A model generated the notes under the pieces. That model had not been told where the DNA came from. It did not search any database and saw nothing but the letters and a program-made list of their open reading frames with translations. Positions 9,521 through 19,717 of a stretch of 33,933 nt of DNA are shown one piece after another (position 1 is the first letter of the stretch; the number at the start of each line of letters is the position of its first letter). Both the position numbers and the translations under genes were made by a program. This DNA comes from Branchiostoma floridae (taxonomy: Eukaryota; Chordata; Leptocardii; Amphioxiformes; Branchiostomatidae), in contig NW_023365797.1 of NCBI RefSeq assembly GCF_000003815.2, positions 47,946 to 81,878 on the forward strand. Direction: 5' to 3'.

Positions 9521-10300
9521 ATTTATACTATAGTGAAGTTTTCAGTTATGCAATGAATAGCTTCGATTTCTTGTTAATACATACAATCTTGTATTCTGGT
9601 CCTGGTACTTTTCCGCATATAACATCTTACCGCCGTGATTGTGTGTGGGAGTTTCTAGTCTAGCTACATTTGTACAGATAGTGAAATGGACAGACAGCTA
9701 CTCAATTGACGATTGACACCGACAGTATAACTGATGCTGAAAATATCTTTTGTATATATGATGGCTAAACCATATGTATCCTTTTATAGTGAACCAATAT
9801 TAGCAACACTTACACTTGCAGAATATCATTAACAGCATGGCGGTGAAGTTCTGTTAAAGCTTCTTCCAAATTTATCAAACTTCTTCAATACTTAAAAACA
9901 AGATATCCAGCCAGCAGTAAGGGTGGCCTACTATATCTTGTATTATAATGGACATTGCCAATTTCCTCAATATTATGTTCTCAATATTATGTTTTGCAAA
10001 AAAATGCAACTGCTGTCACATTTTATCTCAACTTTGGGTATGAGAATGGTCATCTTAAACAGTCATGTTAAGTCCAGGATAATGTAAACTATGCAATAAT
10101 CATCTCTAAGTCCTCAAACTCCTGCTGCCATGTTGATTAACTGATATAATTCATGAAAATGAGGACCTTGTTTGCATATCTAATAAGAAACACACATAAT
10201 ACATCAGTTGTAATGGTTAGAATCATTGGCACGAAAGCACTGGGTCATTCAACTCCAGATCACAATCTTCTTCCAAAGACTGACTTCAAAGTCGGTATAG
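9521..10300. other. Stretch with no recognised gene
   Basis: AT-rich. The 106-codon plus-strand frame ending near 9663 lies mostly in the duplicated segment and shows no motif. Nothing else was recognised up to the minisatellite. Confidence 0.5.
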
Positions 10301-11088
10301 GTGCAGACAGGAGTTAGCAAGTGCAGACAGGTGGCAATAAGGGCAGACAGGTGTCAGGTACAGACAGGTGTCAGCAAGTGCAGACAGGAGTTAGCAAGTG
10401 CAGACAGGTGTCAGCAAGTGCAGACAGGTGTTAGCAAGTGTAGATAAGTGGTAGCAAGTACAGACAGGTGTCAGCAAGTGCAGACAGGAGTTAGCAAGTG
10501 CAGACAGGTGTCAGCAAGTGCAGACAGGAGTTAGCAAGTGCAGACAGGTGTCAGCAAGCGCAGACAGGTGTTAGCAAGTGTAGATAAGTGGTAGCAAGTA
10601 CAGACAGGTGTCAGCAAGTGCAGACAGGTGTCAGCAAGTGCAGACAGGAGTTAGCAAGTGCAGACAGGTGTTAGCAAGTGTAGATAAGTGGTAGCAAGTA
10701 CAGACAGGTGTCAGCAAGTGCAGACAGGTGTTAGCAAGTGTAGATAAGTGGTAGCAAGTACAGACAGGTGTCAGCAAGTGTAGACAGGTGGCAGTAAGTG
10801 CATACAGGTGGAAGCAAGTGCAGACAGGTGTCAGCAAGTGTAGACAAGTGGTAACAAGTGCAGACATGGGTCAGCAAGTGTAGACAGGTGACAGTAAGTG
10901 CAGACAGGTGTTAGCAAGTGCAGACAGGTGGCAGCAGGTGCAGACAGGTCTCAGTGCAAACAGGTGTGAGAGGATGCAGACAGGTGTGAGAGGATGCAGA
11001 CAGGTGTGAGAGGATGCAGACAGGTGTCAGATGATGGAGGCAGGTGTCAGATGATGCAGACAGGTGTCAGCAAGCGCAGACAGGTGTT
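10301..11088. repeat. 20-bp minisatellite, about 39 units
   Basis: The unit is GCAGACAGGTGTCAGCAAGT with variants (GGAGTTAGCAAG, GTAGATAAGTGGTAGCAAGT, GTGTGAGAGGATGCAGACAG). The period of 20 holds for almost the whole 790 bp. The variant TAGATAAGTGGTAGCAAGTA recurs at 10441, 10581, 10681 and 10741, that is at multiples of 20 (140, 100, 60), showing higher-order blocks made by unequal exchange. The right edge (from about 10950) has a different subtype. Frames through it are repeat artefacts, including a 78-codon minus-strand frame rich in Thr, Cys and Leu. Confidence 0.95.
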
Positions 11089-11390
11089 TAGAAGGCAGGA
11101 ATCCAGCCAATTAGCAAAGCAAGTATAAAAAATATAAGAGGCGTCAGTTATGACGTCAGAATGAAACCTTTCCTAATGGTGTATTATTACATCTTTACAG
11201 CCGTATTTTCATTACAAAACAACTGCATAGTATGTTGTACATCTATTAACTTGACATTGAGATAGCAAAGAAAATGTGTAAAATGACACTGCATCATATT
11301 TCCTAGTTAGTTAGTTCATGCATCATAAGATAAGCAAGAACCTGATCAATTGATAAGGTTATCTGTATGGAGACCGTTACGTAACATGTT
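11089..11390. other. Stretch with no recognised gene
   Basis: Only a single palindromic CRE word, TGACGTCA at 11151-11158, stands out. No coding frame was recognised. Confidence 0.45.
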
Positions 11391-11675
11391 TTATGTCATA
11401 CCTGTGACGCGAAAATGTTTGATACGGGTGTTCCGGACCGTGTGATAACTTTCCGTATCACACAGGTTCTAAAGTTTTATCACACAGGCTTCCTTCAAGT
11501 AAATCGAACTATTACGAATGGGTCGAATACGGCATGGTTGAAAATTCAACTACCGAATTTGAACGTTAGTTAGAATTGCTGTTGTTATAATCTTTTGTTT
11601 GAGGACACAACATTTTCTCAACTTCTGGTGCATTTCGCATCAAAATATGTGTTTTCTCAGGTGGGTATGACATAA
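11391..11675. mobile_element. Possible small TIR element
   Basis: TTATGTCATACC at 11391-11402 is exactly inverted at 11664-11675. Inside the left end are complementary words CCGTGTGATAAC and CCGTATCACACAGG, giving a nested partial hairpin. No clear target duplication was found. The inverted repeat is short enough that chance is possible, but the higher CpG content of the interior than its surroundings supports an inserted unit. Confidence 0.35.
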
Positions 11676-12428
11676 ATACCCTTTGGCCGTCAGGCGATCC
11701 TTCCCGCGGTCGGGCTGGTACCTCGGGTGATATGGAACACACCGTGTTGTATTCTTAGACTATATTTCCAGTGCAGTTCAACTGCCTTTGACAGGAAGCA
11801 TCACAAAAGGGATTGAAACACTCCCATTGGCCATAGACATACTACAAAGGGAGCTTTACCTTGACCAGAGAGTTTTTTCATATACAAAGATTTATTTTGT
11901 TACCCATTTTTTTTAAGATGCAGAAAATTCCATGAATGAATCTACAAGGACAGTCTACAAGCTGATCCACACTTGAGCGTATCATTACTGGCCACTTATT
12001 GCCAGCCCCAGTCATCAGTGAACCAGTGCCTAGAAACGTGACATTAAGCACCACCAATTAAAATCAATGGCAGACGGCATTGCCGCACTCCAATAAACAA
12101 CCCTACCGTGCTCTTTGTAGTATCCTACATATGTACAATAACAACCACTCAAATCACCTGGATGGAGGCCTGGCGAACCTCTGTCTCGTGTCAGCCACAT
12201 GGTGATTTACATCATTCACCCGGACAGGAGACCTGGCGCATCCCCGTCATACCCCGACGGTATAACCCCCTCGTGTGTAAACATGTGCAAATTTGTGTGT
12301 GTTGTGTGTGTACAATTATAGCTTCTGTCTTACTTTCAAGGCAGACAGAGGACTGCAGGTGCTGACATGTGTCCAGACTTTTTTTCTCTAATTTGTCCCA
12401 TTAGTAAAGCATGGGTTACTATGTAAAT
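11676..12428. other. Stretch with no recognised gene
   Basis: A CpG-containing patch lies near 11690-11740. At 12108-12365 there is an 85-codon plus-strand frame with the related words GGCCTGGCGAACCTCTGTC and GAGACCTGGCGCATCCCCGTC. I do not recognise it and see no paired splice sites. Confidence 0.4.
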
Positions 12429-12827
12429 TAGGGGTGGGTACCGGTATACATACATACCGGTACAAACCCCTTTTTTCTTGTTGGACCAGTCCAGAAGAAA
12501 CGTAAATGAAAAAAATCAGTGGAACGGATTTTGGACTGATTAGAAGATGAACAAATCATACCAGAAGGTGCTTAGCAGCCCAAGAAAATAATAAGACAAA
12601 GTAGAGGAGAGTTTCTACATCAAAACTGGGTCTAAGTTAACAGAGGCATTAATATTGTTAACAAACAAACAGATTGATTTGTAGCCAAATGGACCACTAT
12701 TTTGAGTATTGCCCATTTGCAAGTTTTCACAGACAATCAGGTCTACGTTAAGGTCTGCACCTAGACCTGGCCCTCTGGACCTGGACGGTACCTGTACTTG
12801 AATTTCCTGTACTGGTACCCACCTCTA
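12429..12827 (+). mobile_element. hAT-type MITE, copy B (399 bp)
   Basis: It starts TAGGGGTGGGTACCGGTA and ends with the inverted TACTGGTACCCACCTCTA. The flanking octamers ATGTAAAT (12421-12428) and ATGTACAT (12828-12835) agree at 7 of 8 bases, as expected for an older target duplication. The interior matches copies C and D: the TTTTTTCTTGTTGGACC region at left and the CTGGCCCTCTGGACCTG region at right. Non-coding. Confidence 0.87.
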
Positions 12828-12835
12828 ATGTACAT

Positions 12836-13794
12836 ACATTAATAAATGTACATGTAGTTGTAATGTATATTTCCTTTTGTTCCTTCCTGAACATAACACC
12901 AAATTTTGGCCTGGTCTAATGTTACAGATTTTCAATCTTATTACAATAAGAAATGAATGACGGTGCTTGATCTATCAGTCTTAAAATACCTTTTTTCTTT
13001 ACCAACAATCTTTCTCTACAAAGCAAGCAAAAAGCACAAAATCAATAGAATCATAAAGGTCAATCTCAATGTGATGTTTGTATCTGCAACTCTAATGTAC
13101 ATATGAACGACTTGACGACAGTCTATTGGCACGAATATTCACTATAATCTAGTGATTTTGGCTGCAAATCTGTGCGTCATATCATACCTCATTCATGCCT
13201 TAAAAAGCTTGCATATGCAGATGAAAGCTATACTGGCGATAAGTGTCAAGAAAAGACGTTTCTCAGGAGAGGAAAAAGAATTAGCCAATTGCTTCTACCT
13301 CTACGTGTTTTGAATTTCAGTAAAGACATGAGAAAGTTGCAAGAACTGTCTGATTTGTATCATTATATCCAGAATTTTAGCTGAAGCTGACAAGCCATCT
13401 TTTAAATAGTTTTCTAAACACAAGATTCTAGAAACGTGTTTGGAATAAAGACAGCCAAACAAGGTCATTCAACTGAAAATACCATGCTACTGATCCAGTC
13501 ATAAATTAAAATCTAATATGGATGTACTACCATATTTCCAGTCAATTTGGAAGAATCCATTACAACAGCAAAGGGATGATGATGAAACACGTGGAATGAA
13601 CGATTTAATGGTTCAGATTTTCTAGAATATGTCTGTGACATGTGCAATGATCTTCTATCAAATTGTCTCAGGCAAATCTTTTGAACATCCCATAAATTTG
13701 ATTAGTTAAAAAGCACAAGCCTTTTTTGTGTTTACTCCTCCATTCATATTGGACTATCCTGGGTAGTAATTTAGCACAGTCATGATTTGCAAAC
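12836..13794. other. Stretch with no recognised gene
   Basis: AT-rich. A 70-codon frame at 13172-13384 has no recognisable motif. No repeat ends were seen. Confidence 0.5.
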
Positions 13795-14165
13795 ATGGAA
13801 AGGAAAGGGAACCCTGAAAGCCACCAGAAGATACCAATCATACCACAGACACATTTTCACTCTCCCTCCATTTCCCTCCATATGGTGGCTCTGGCAATCG
13901 CTAAATCCCACCCTAACAGTCCACATCCCAATTATGGCATTAGTCCAAAGCCTCTAAGCACTGAACAGTCATGCCGTTTATCCCCCCGGCTTTGGCTTTC
14001 CCTGCTGCCCCAAAGATGAACATCCTCTGGCGGGGTTTTGTCAGGTTTACGGTCTTCAGGGGCTGAAAATGTGAGTGGCGGGTTTAGGTCTAAGCTGAGT
14101 CCTATAAATGGCCAGAGGGCTTGTTTTCTTCCATGGCTTGAACTTCTGTCTGAGCCTGTTGTCAT
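13795..14165. other. GC-richer segment, nature unknown
   Basis: This stretch is richer in GC than its surroundings and open on both strands for 74 to 77 codons, but neither translation is recognisable and there are no strong flanking splice sites. It could be a conserved non-coding element, part of an untranslated exon or an unrecognised repeat. Confidence 0.2.
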
Positions 14166-14873
14166 TCTATGACACTATACAGACCATTATTACAACTTAA
14201 CTTAACTAGGGGCAGTAAAACCCTGAAGGACAAATGAGGAAGTCAGTTGATGATCCTGTTTCTAAAGAGTACCGTAGCAAGCATCAAGCACAAAAACAAT
14301 TCAACTCAAAGGATGGGGGGATGTGTCTATAGCTAATTGTTCTTGTACCAGAGTGGATAGATAATTCTATCAATGACCAGAAGAAAACAACATCCTTGGT
14401 ATACTGTAGAAACTATAAACTGTTAGAAAATGATTCAATAACAAACATACAGATTACAGCATATATCAATGACAAAACAGGGATGTATGAATAAAAATGA
14501 CAGTAACGGATAGCATGCCTCACCACAGTAGAAATTTCAGCACCAAGGAAAGGCATAGCAACCAAGCATTCTTTACAGTGTGGATAAACTTGTTTGGCCC
14601 TATTGCATCTCGTTTACAAGCCAAACGTCAACCTGGAGGCCTTTCTGCTACCTTTTTTTATGACCTTATATTTCAATTCACTTCATGAAATAATCAAAGA
14701 ATTTCACATACCACACACACTTCATCTGTATACTAGCCATACGTATACGCTTTGTTTATATGTCTATTTTCTGGTCTACTTCGATAATGTTTCTATATTT
14801 TTTCATATCAAGGTTTCTTTGAAGAGGTTCATCAGTCACGTATGTTTACAGTTACTATCAATTTTCCTCAAAC
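14166..14873. other. Stretch with no recognised gene
   Basis: AT-rich. The 94-codon plus-strand frame ending at 14878 is rich in aromatic residues and has no motif, so it is treated as chance. Confidence 0.5.
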
Positions 14874-14972
14874 AGTGACTGTTAATTAAAGGTAGATAAC
14901 ATACCTCCAAATACGTACTGACAGACATAGAAAATTTAGAGGTACATTTTCTACCTTTAATTAAAAGTCACT
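14874..14972. mobile_element. Short foldback (hairpin) element, 99 bp
   Basis: The left arm AGTGACTGTTAATTAAAGGT is inverted at the right end (ACCTTTAATTAAAAGTCACT). Complementarity continues through TAGATAACATACCTC and its counterpart with a few mismatches, giving arms of about 36 bp around a loop of about 25 bases. No clear target duplication was seen. It is consistent with a very short MITE. Confidence 0.6.
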
Positions 14973-15155
14973 TTTTTTTAAGAAAATTTATAGTAATATC
15001 AAGGTTTGTTTTGACTTCTGCTTGCTTCCATAATTTTGCAGAACAGCAGTATGTGTACTTCCCTGACTTTTCTTTGACTTTTTATATTTTGACATATTTT
15101 CTTTTGCTGTGTTTCATTTCCCAACTGTTTTCTGAAAACACTAGAAAGTAACAGA

Positions 15156-15475
15156 GAAGATGCCTTATGTACCAGATGTCCCTGGAGTTTCCTGTTCTCC
15201 TGTTCTAATCATCACAAGTGGTTTTACTGCCAACATCTCCATATTTACAGCCTCCTCCATAGTCCAGTCGTCAATCAAGGTCAATAAATCTGCCACAATA
15301 AGACAGCTGCGTCTCGCGGGATGGAAGATCATTCTGGTAATTAAATGCCAGACCAGACGTATTGCAGGCCATAGTAAAATCGATACTGGCACACTGTATG
15401 ACAGATCTATCTCGTTCCGTGGCAACGTGTACAGACTATTGATGATTATTAGGAAATCTGTCAAAATGTGACAAC
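15156..15475. other. CpG-richer island, open on both strands
   Basis: This block has more CpG than its surroundings (for example CTCGCGGGATGG, ATCGATAC, CTCGTTCCGTGG). It is open on the plus strand for 103 codons from an ATG at 15160 and on the minus strand for 99 codons. On the minus strand a possible acceptor (TTTAATTACCAG|A) occurs near 15345, but no convincing donor follows. Neither translation is recognised. It may be an exon, a conserved non-coding element or an old repeat. Confidence 0.2.
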
Positions 15476-15997
15476 TCTATTCACTAGACTGACTACATCA
15501 TATTGATGCTTTACCAGAATACATACCTTGCAGGCAATGTACCATCAAATTAACACATGGCATAGATAGTTGACAGACAGTGTGGAACCATAAAAATATT
15601 AATTGAAAATGTAAATGTATGCTCGCTTGGTTGATATATCAAGAAAAGTTATATGGTGTGGTGTCTGGTGACAAAAGGCAAAATGTACCCAGTGTAAGAT
15701 TTATCTAATACCAGCATTAATCATTTTGATGATTCAGCAGACTACAAACAATGTAGTTTAAAATGATTGGCAGAAGAACATGTGGTAAAAATTTCATCTC
15801 TCCAAAAAACTTTCAGCCCTTTCAATGTCACGTAACAAGCTGGTACAAGCTGGTGCGTCATGCCAAGGCCGATTACTGGGTATACTGGCAATGTACAATA
15901 CAGGTTTATGCATGTGATGTGCCCCGCTATGATGTAAGGACCCCTGTAGGACCCTTACAGTTCTGAGGAGTCTTTTGCACGTCATAACGGATGTCAA
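15476..15997 (-). other. Stretch without a gene; right part is probable LINE 3' flank
   Basis: The left part is AT-rich and featureless. From about 15790 the sequence lies directly downstream (on the minus strand) of the LINE remnant ending at 16186 and is probably its 3' untranslated region. The boundary cannot be placed without other copies. Confidence 0.4.
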
Positions 15998-16140
15998 CGA
16001 TGAATGTACAGCTACCAACTGCTGTTTGCACATGTTGACATTCAAAAATGCACTTCACACAATCAACAGCGATGAATGTACAGCTACCAACTGCTGTTTG
16101 CACGTGTTGACATTCAAAAATGCACTTCACACAATCAACA
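15998..16140. repeat. Tandem duplication, 72-bp unit, two copies
   Basis: Units start at 15998 and 16070, each with CGATGAATGTACAGCTACCA, and differ at only a few bases (CACATG against CACGTG, and the unit joint). The pair lies just past the stop codon of the LINE remnant, in what would be its 3' untranslated region. Open frames of 67 to 69 codons on both strands are produced by the repeat. Confidence 0.88.
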
Positions 16141-16185
16141 ACAAGTGCGGGGGAATAAAATGCATGGACCAGTTTTTACCTTAAA

Positions 16186-16480
16186 TTACCAGGCTTTAAT
16201 GTATCCGTCTGTCTTGTTTTTGAAGCAGTTCACTGTGTTCTGGATTACAACATCCACAGGGAGTTCATTCCAGGCTTTCAAAACCCTTGTTTGGATTGGT
16301 ACAACATCCAAGAACCGAGTAGAAAAAACGATAGGCCTTCAACCATTTTTTTGGACCTGGGAGTCTTAACAAAGGCTTCCTTTGAAGAAGTGAACAAGGG
16401 GTGCTGTGCCCCCATGCCCTGAACATGCACCCCCTTACCTGATTGACCAAGGATGCTATCAGGTCACTTGTGGTCACAGT
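16186..16480 (-). pseudogene. LINE reverse transcriptase C-terminal fragment
   Basis: On the minus strand the frame ending at the stop 16186-16188 reads VLKAWNELPVDVVIQNTV and then a short C-terminal tail (CFKNK...). This matches the conserved end of non-LTR retrotransposon ORF2, where a W-N-x-L-P motif is followed by a V-x-x-F-K-x-K segment. The frame is broken near 16343 (a stop) and homology appears to continue upstream in other frames (LLRLPGPKK), so it is a dead, 5'-truncated copy. The expected protein is an endonuclease and reverse transcriptase of roughly 1000 residues; only about the last 5 to 10 percent remains. Confidence 0.75.
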
Positions 16481-17156
16481 TTTAACATACATTTGTAATG
16501 TACACTTAAGAGGAACATTCAAAGCAGTACATATTCACTAGAAAGGATCAGGAACATGATCAAATCAAATCGGTATCTACCCATAGTTAAAGTTGATGAC
16601 TGAGTGTTACCCCAAAGTTTTTCTTCACCAATCCAGTCTACCAATACCATCTAGCAATGATTTTACCAAAGATGATCCAGAGTGCCTGCCCCCATCACTT
16701 TTGCCTAGATCTGGTACCTTAATGGGAAAGCAGCAATACAAACCCAGGCATTGATAGAATGACAAAATCCTCACTTATCCCACCTTTTCACTTCATAACA
16801 ATCTATAGCTATAAGCTCAATTGAATCACCTGGCTGATAAAACTGTTCAGTAGGGCTCCTCTCTGAAACTTAAGCTGTTCCTATTTCATCTGGTAATGGA
16901 GGGTAAGGCACTATTATAGCTACATTGTGTACATGTATGTCTTCAGATGTTCAGATGAGATGGTTTTGAAATCCATCCCACGATTTCATGTTTGCGTGCC
17001 GACAATTCCAGCCAGGTAACCTCACTATTGTGTGCTTCAGCTCTTTGATATTCCATCTAACAAGATGATAGAGAACAATATTCCAGTCCAGCACTAGAGA
17101 ATGATAAACATCACAACAGTAATATGAAACAGTTGGCAGGCAAAGTTGGCATGAAC
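16481..17156. other. Stretch with no recognised gene
   Basis: No coding frame or repeat end was recognised. The minus-strand frame at 16951-17211 runs into the insertion described next and shows no motif. Confidence 0.5.
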
Positions 17157-17282
17157 TGTAGTTTTGCACAATGGTCGATAAGGCGTCAGAAGAATGACGG
17201 CTGAGACACAACGGTTTACCGGTTTCGACCTTTTATTCAAAAGTCTTCATCAGAATGACCAGTAGTGTAGTTTTGCACAATG
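17157..17282 (-). mobile_element. 92-bp insertion with 17-bp target duplications and hammerhead-like boxes
   Basis: TGTAGTTTTGCACAATG occurs exactly at 17157-17173 and 17266-17282, bracketing a 92-bp insert (17174-17265). A 17-bp duplication fits target-primed retrotransposition better than a cut-and-paste transposon. On the minus strand the insert has CTGATGA (17247-17253), a helix of GAC and AAAAGGTC type (17227-17245), then GAAA (17223-17226). These are the order and spacing of the catalytic boxes of a hammerhead ribozyme, as carried by Penelope-like and retrozyme elements. Helix III is weak (GGT/ACC) and I could not find a convincing helix I, so the ribozyme is at best degenerate. No coding capacity. 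Confidence 0.6.
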
Positions 17283-17409
17283 TACAGTTAAAAAGGAACT
17301 TGTCCAGACATTTGGAAAACCTGAGCTTCTTGTCCTGAACAACCACACAGGGGAGTGAGGAAAAATGGTTGCTGAGGACAGGGTTGGGCTAACTACATGT
17401 AATACTGTA

Positions 17410-17586
17410 ACAGTAGAAGCCACTTAATTGCACATTGGATAAACGCACACTTCTGTTAACTGCACGGAAACCCCAAATCCCAAAACAGTGCGGTCCAGCT
17501 AGATAACTTTGCATTATTGCACCAGTCGGATAATTGCACGAAATTCACTGGCAAATAGGACGTGCAATCAAGCGGTTTCTACTGTA
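17410..17586. mobile_element. pogo-like MITE, about 177 bp
   Basis: The left end ACAGTAGAAGCCACTTAATTG is inverted at the right (CAATCAAGCGGTTTCTACTGT); arms of about 24 bp end in GCAC on both sides. The start CAGTAGAA with a TA neighbour resembles pogo/Tigger-type terminal repeats. The interior repeats GCAC words (AACGCACAC, AACTGCACGG, AATTGCACG). It is non-coding; a 122-codon plus-strand frame starting inside it (17509) continues past its end without any recognisable motif. Confidence 0.7.
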
Positions 17587-17589
17587 CTA

Positions 17590-18209
17590 TCTAAAAATGG
17601 CACTGTTTCAATGTGGCTTGTGACTAGAGGCGATTACCTGTGCCAACCAGGTTTGACTGTACATGTAAGTCTCAAAGTTTGGGATTATATATACTGTAAT
17701 TCAAATACTAGAAATCAAAAGCTACATATAATATCAACTCTCATAATTCCACGCGGTACTGGGTGCTATATAATACTGCAAAATGAGAAAAAAAAAACAT
17801 GCATCTGGAGTGATTTTAATTCTAACAGATGCACCAATGCAGCATCAATGAGAATGCTTCCTCACCATGCAAAATGAATTTGAAGATACGTATATACAGT
17901 TAAGATTTTTTTTACTAGCACTGAAGTTTGATATACACTGAGATACAGATCAAACAATCTATCTTCTGGGATTACCATGAAAATGTCAGAGTGATATATT
18001 CGATAGAGGAGGGTTGGGAACGTGGTGTCACCATGACGTCCATGAAACCATTTTTCATGTCGAATTTTGGTCATGCTGACTTTGCCCTGCCCTGTGCTGT
18101 GGGGATGGATTGACTTTGGGCGCCCCAACCTCTGGGTCACTCCTCTAAAGTTCACAGCAATCAATCAAGTAAAGTTGAAGCGTATTGGGCCAGTTACATT
18201 GGTTATTGG
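17590..18209. other. Stretch with no recognised gene
   Basis: Short frames on both strands (61 to 100 codons) have no motif. GGTTTGACTGTACATGTA near 17650 might be another transposon edge, but no partner end was found. Confidence 0.45.
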
Positions 18210-18436
18210 TTATTGGGTGGGCCGACTACTCACTCTTTGCAGCCAGGGGCTGAATTGCGAGGAGCTTACAATAGGCGGGGCTAAATCGCAAGGGTCTGGA
18301 GCGAGCTGCCATTCGGCGCCACTCAGGTGACCTCAATACGACAGTAATTGCCCCAGGTGCGGCCAAGGTACTGTAGGTTTTGAACCGCTCACACCTCACC
18401 ATCGCACATGTGGCGGGTTCTTTAACATGTGCGCAT
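18210..18436 (+). repeat. Dispersed SINE-like repeat
   Basis: The left half (TTATTGGGTGGGCCGACTAC through AATAGGCGGGGC) matches 5381-5455 in inverted orientation. The right end (ACCATCGCACATGTGGCGGG then TTCTTTAACATGTGCG) matches 6955-6990. The segment therefore joins two modules found separately elsewhere in the window. It has more CpG than its surroundings. An 87-codon plus-strand frame across it contains SQGLNCEELTIGG and is interpreted as a repeat artefact. Confidence 0.55.
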
Positions 18437-18439
18437 TCA

Positions 18440-19289
18440 TTATGATGGACATCGATAAATGGGTAAACCATTTTTCTCTGCTAAGTTGTGGTCAAGACAA
18501 CTTTTGCAAAATGTAAGCACTAGAAGCTATTGTGACAAAAATGAGTTTACCCTGCTAAGCACTTTTGATAACTGACAAGTCATTTAAGAGATTAGACCAT
18601 TTAGATGGTTTATCTTTAATTGTCTATAGTTGATACAAAAAAGAGTATGGCCAACATGACTGTTTTTGTACAGTTACATAATCAGTTATATCTCACCAAG
18701 CTTTTACCACCTAAGAGATCACCAAAAGACTATATTTCTACTAAAAGCACAAAATCCCACCATCATACAGAACGTGGGACGGCAGTTCGTTAACCACTGC
18801 CTTCAAAGAAGTCAAACCCGACAATAGTATTCAACGCATCATATAGTTGATAAGGCACTAGTTTTATGTACCACAATGATAACTTCTCTTAGTCCTTGTG
18901 CAATTAGCCTTTGGGCATGATTTTGCAAATAAACATTATAATATCATGCAGGAACCATTAGTCTTTTGCCAAAACAAGATTAATGAAATTGCCATCAAAT
19001 AAAATCAGTGCGGCCATATGTGATATCATAATGATAAAACCGAAGTGCTATGATATACAATGTATACATTTTGTAATTGTACTACCAGTAAAATCCTGTA
19101 GTGCATATGTGGAAAATATTTGTCCATGAATAGTGATTTCCTGCACTAATATAAAAACTCAACGGAAATTCGTACGAAGTAGAGCAACCCACACATGGTT
19201 GTGCATGAAGGGAAGCAATTAATGATCTTCATTTATTCACAAATTTTCACAACACCTCGATCTGCAGTGGATCAGGAAAGGGGTTTCTA
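18440..19289. other. Stretch with no recognised gene
   Basis: AT-rich and non-coding as far as can be seen. No repeat ends or RNA-like structures were recognised. Confidence 0.5.
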
Positions 19290-19717
19290 CAAGTGCCACT
19301 GTCTTCCATGTCTAGCTTCTGCTTTCATCTTGTTCTGCTTAGATTCATACTCAACTGAGGGAGTTATACACAAAGTGAATTAAAGGCAGCCCTGTTTCAT
19401 TTTCTGACATTTTGCGACTGTGCTAAAAGTGCTTCCGTCTTCCATGTCTGGCTTCTGCATTCATCTTGTTCTGCTAATTCATATTCAACTGAGGGAGTTA
19501 CATTTACTGTATACACAAAGTGAATTAAAGGCACCCCTGCTTCCATTTCTGACATTTTGCGACTGTGCTAAAAGTGCTTCCGTCTTCCCGGATGTCTGGC
19601 TTCTGCATTTATTTTGTTCTCCTAATTCATATTCATCTGAGGGAGTTACATTTACTGTATACACAAAGTGAATTAAAGGCACCCCTGCTTCCATTTCTGA
19701 CATTTAGTGACTGTGCT
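19290..19717. repeat. Tandem repeat, 145 to 148-bp unit, about three copies
   Basis: The landmark TCTGACATTT(T/A)G(C/T)GACTGTGCT occurs at 19403, 19548 and 19696, with the word CTTCC..TGTC(T/G)(A/G)GCTTCTGC after it. The copies run 19290-19402 (partial, lacking the CATTTACTGTA segment), 19403-19547 and 19548-19695, with a partial start at 19696. Overlapping frames on both strands with the same peptides are caused by the repetition. The array ends where unrelated sequence begins (TGCTTCAATTTGC). Confidence 0.88.

Noticed and set aside
10631-10867. 78-codon minus-strand frame with a repeated Leu/Thr/Cys peptide
   Set aside because: It is produced by the 20-bp minisatellite; 20 bp is not a multiple of three, so the peptide repeats only every 60 bp and no independent coding evidence exists.
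10301-11088. CRISPR-like regular repeats
   Set aside because: Units are contiguous 20-bp tandem copies without unique spacers, and the window is eukaryotic.
14594-14878. 94-codon frame rich in Tyr, Phe and Leu
   Set aside because: It reads AT-rich sequence and ends in a foldback element; no motif.
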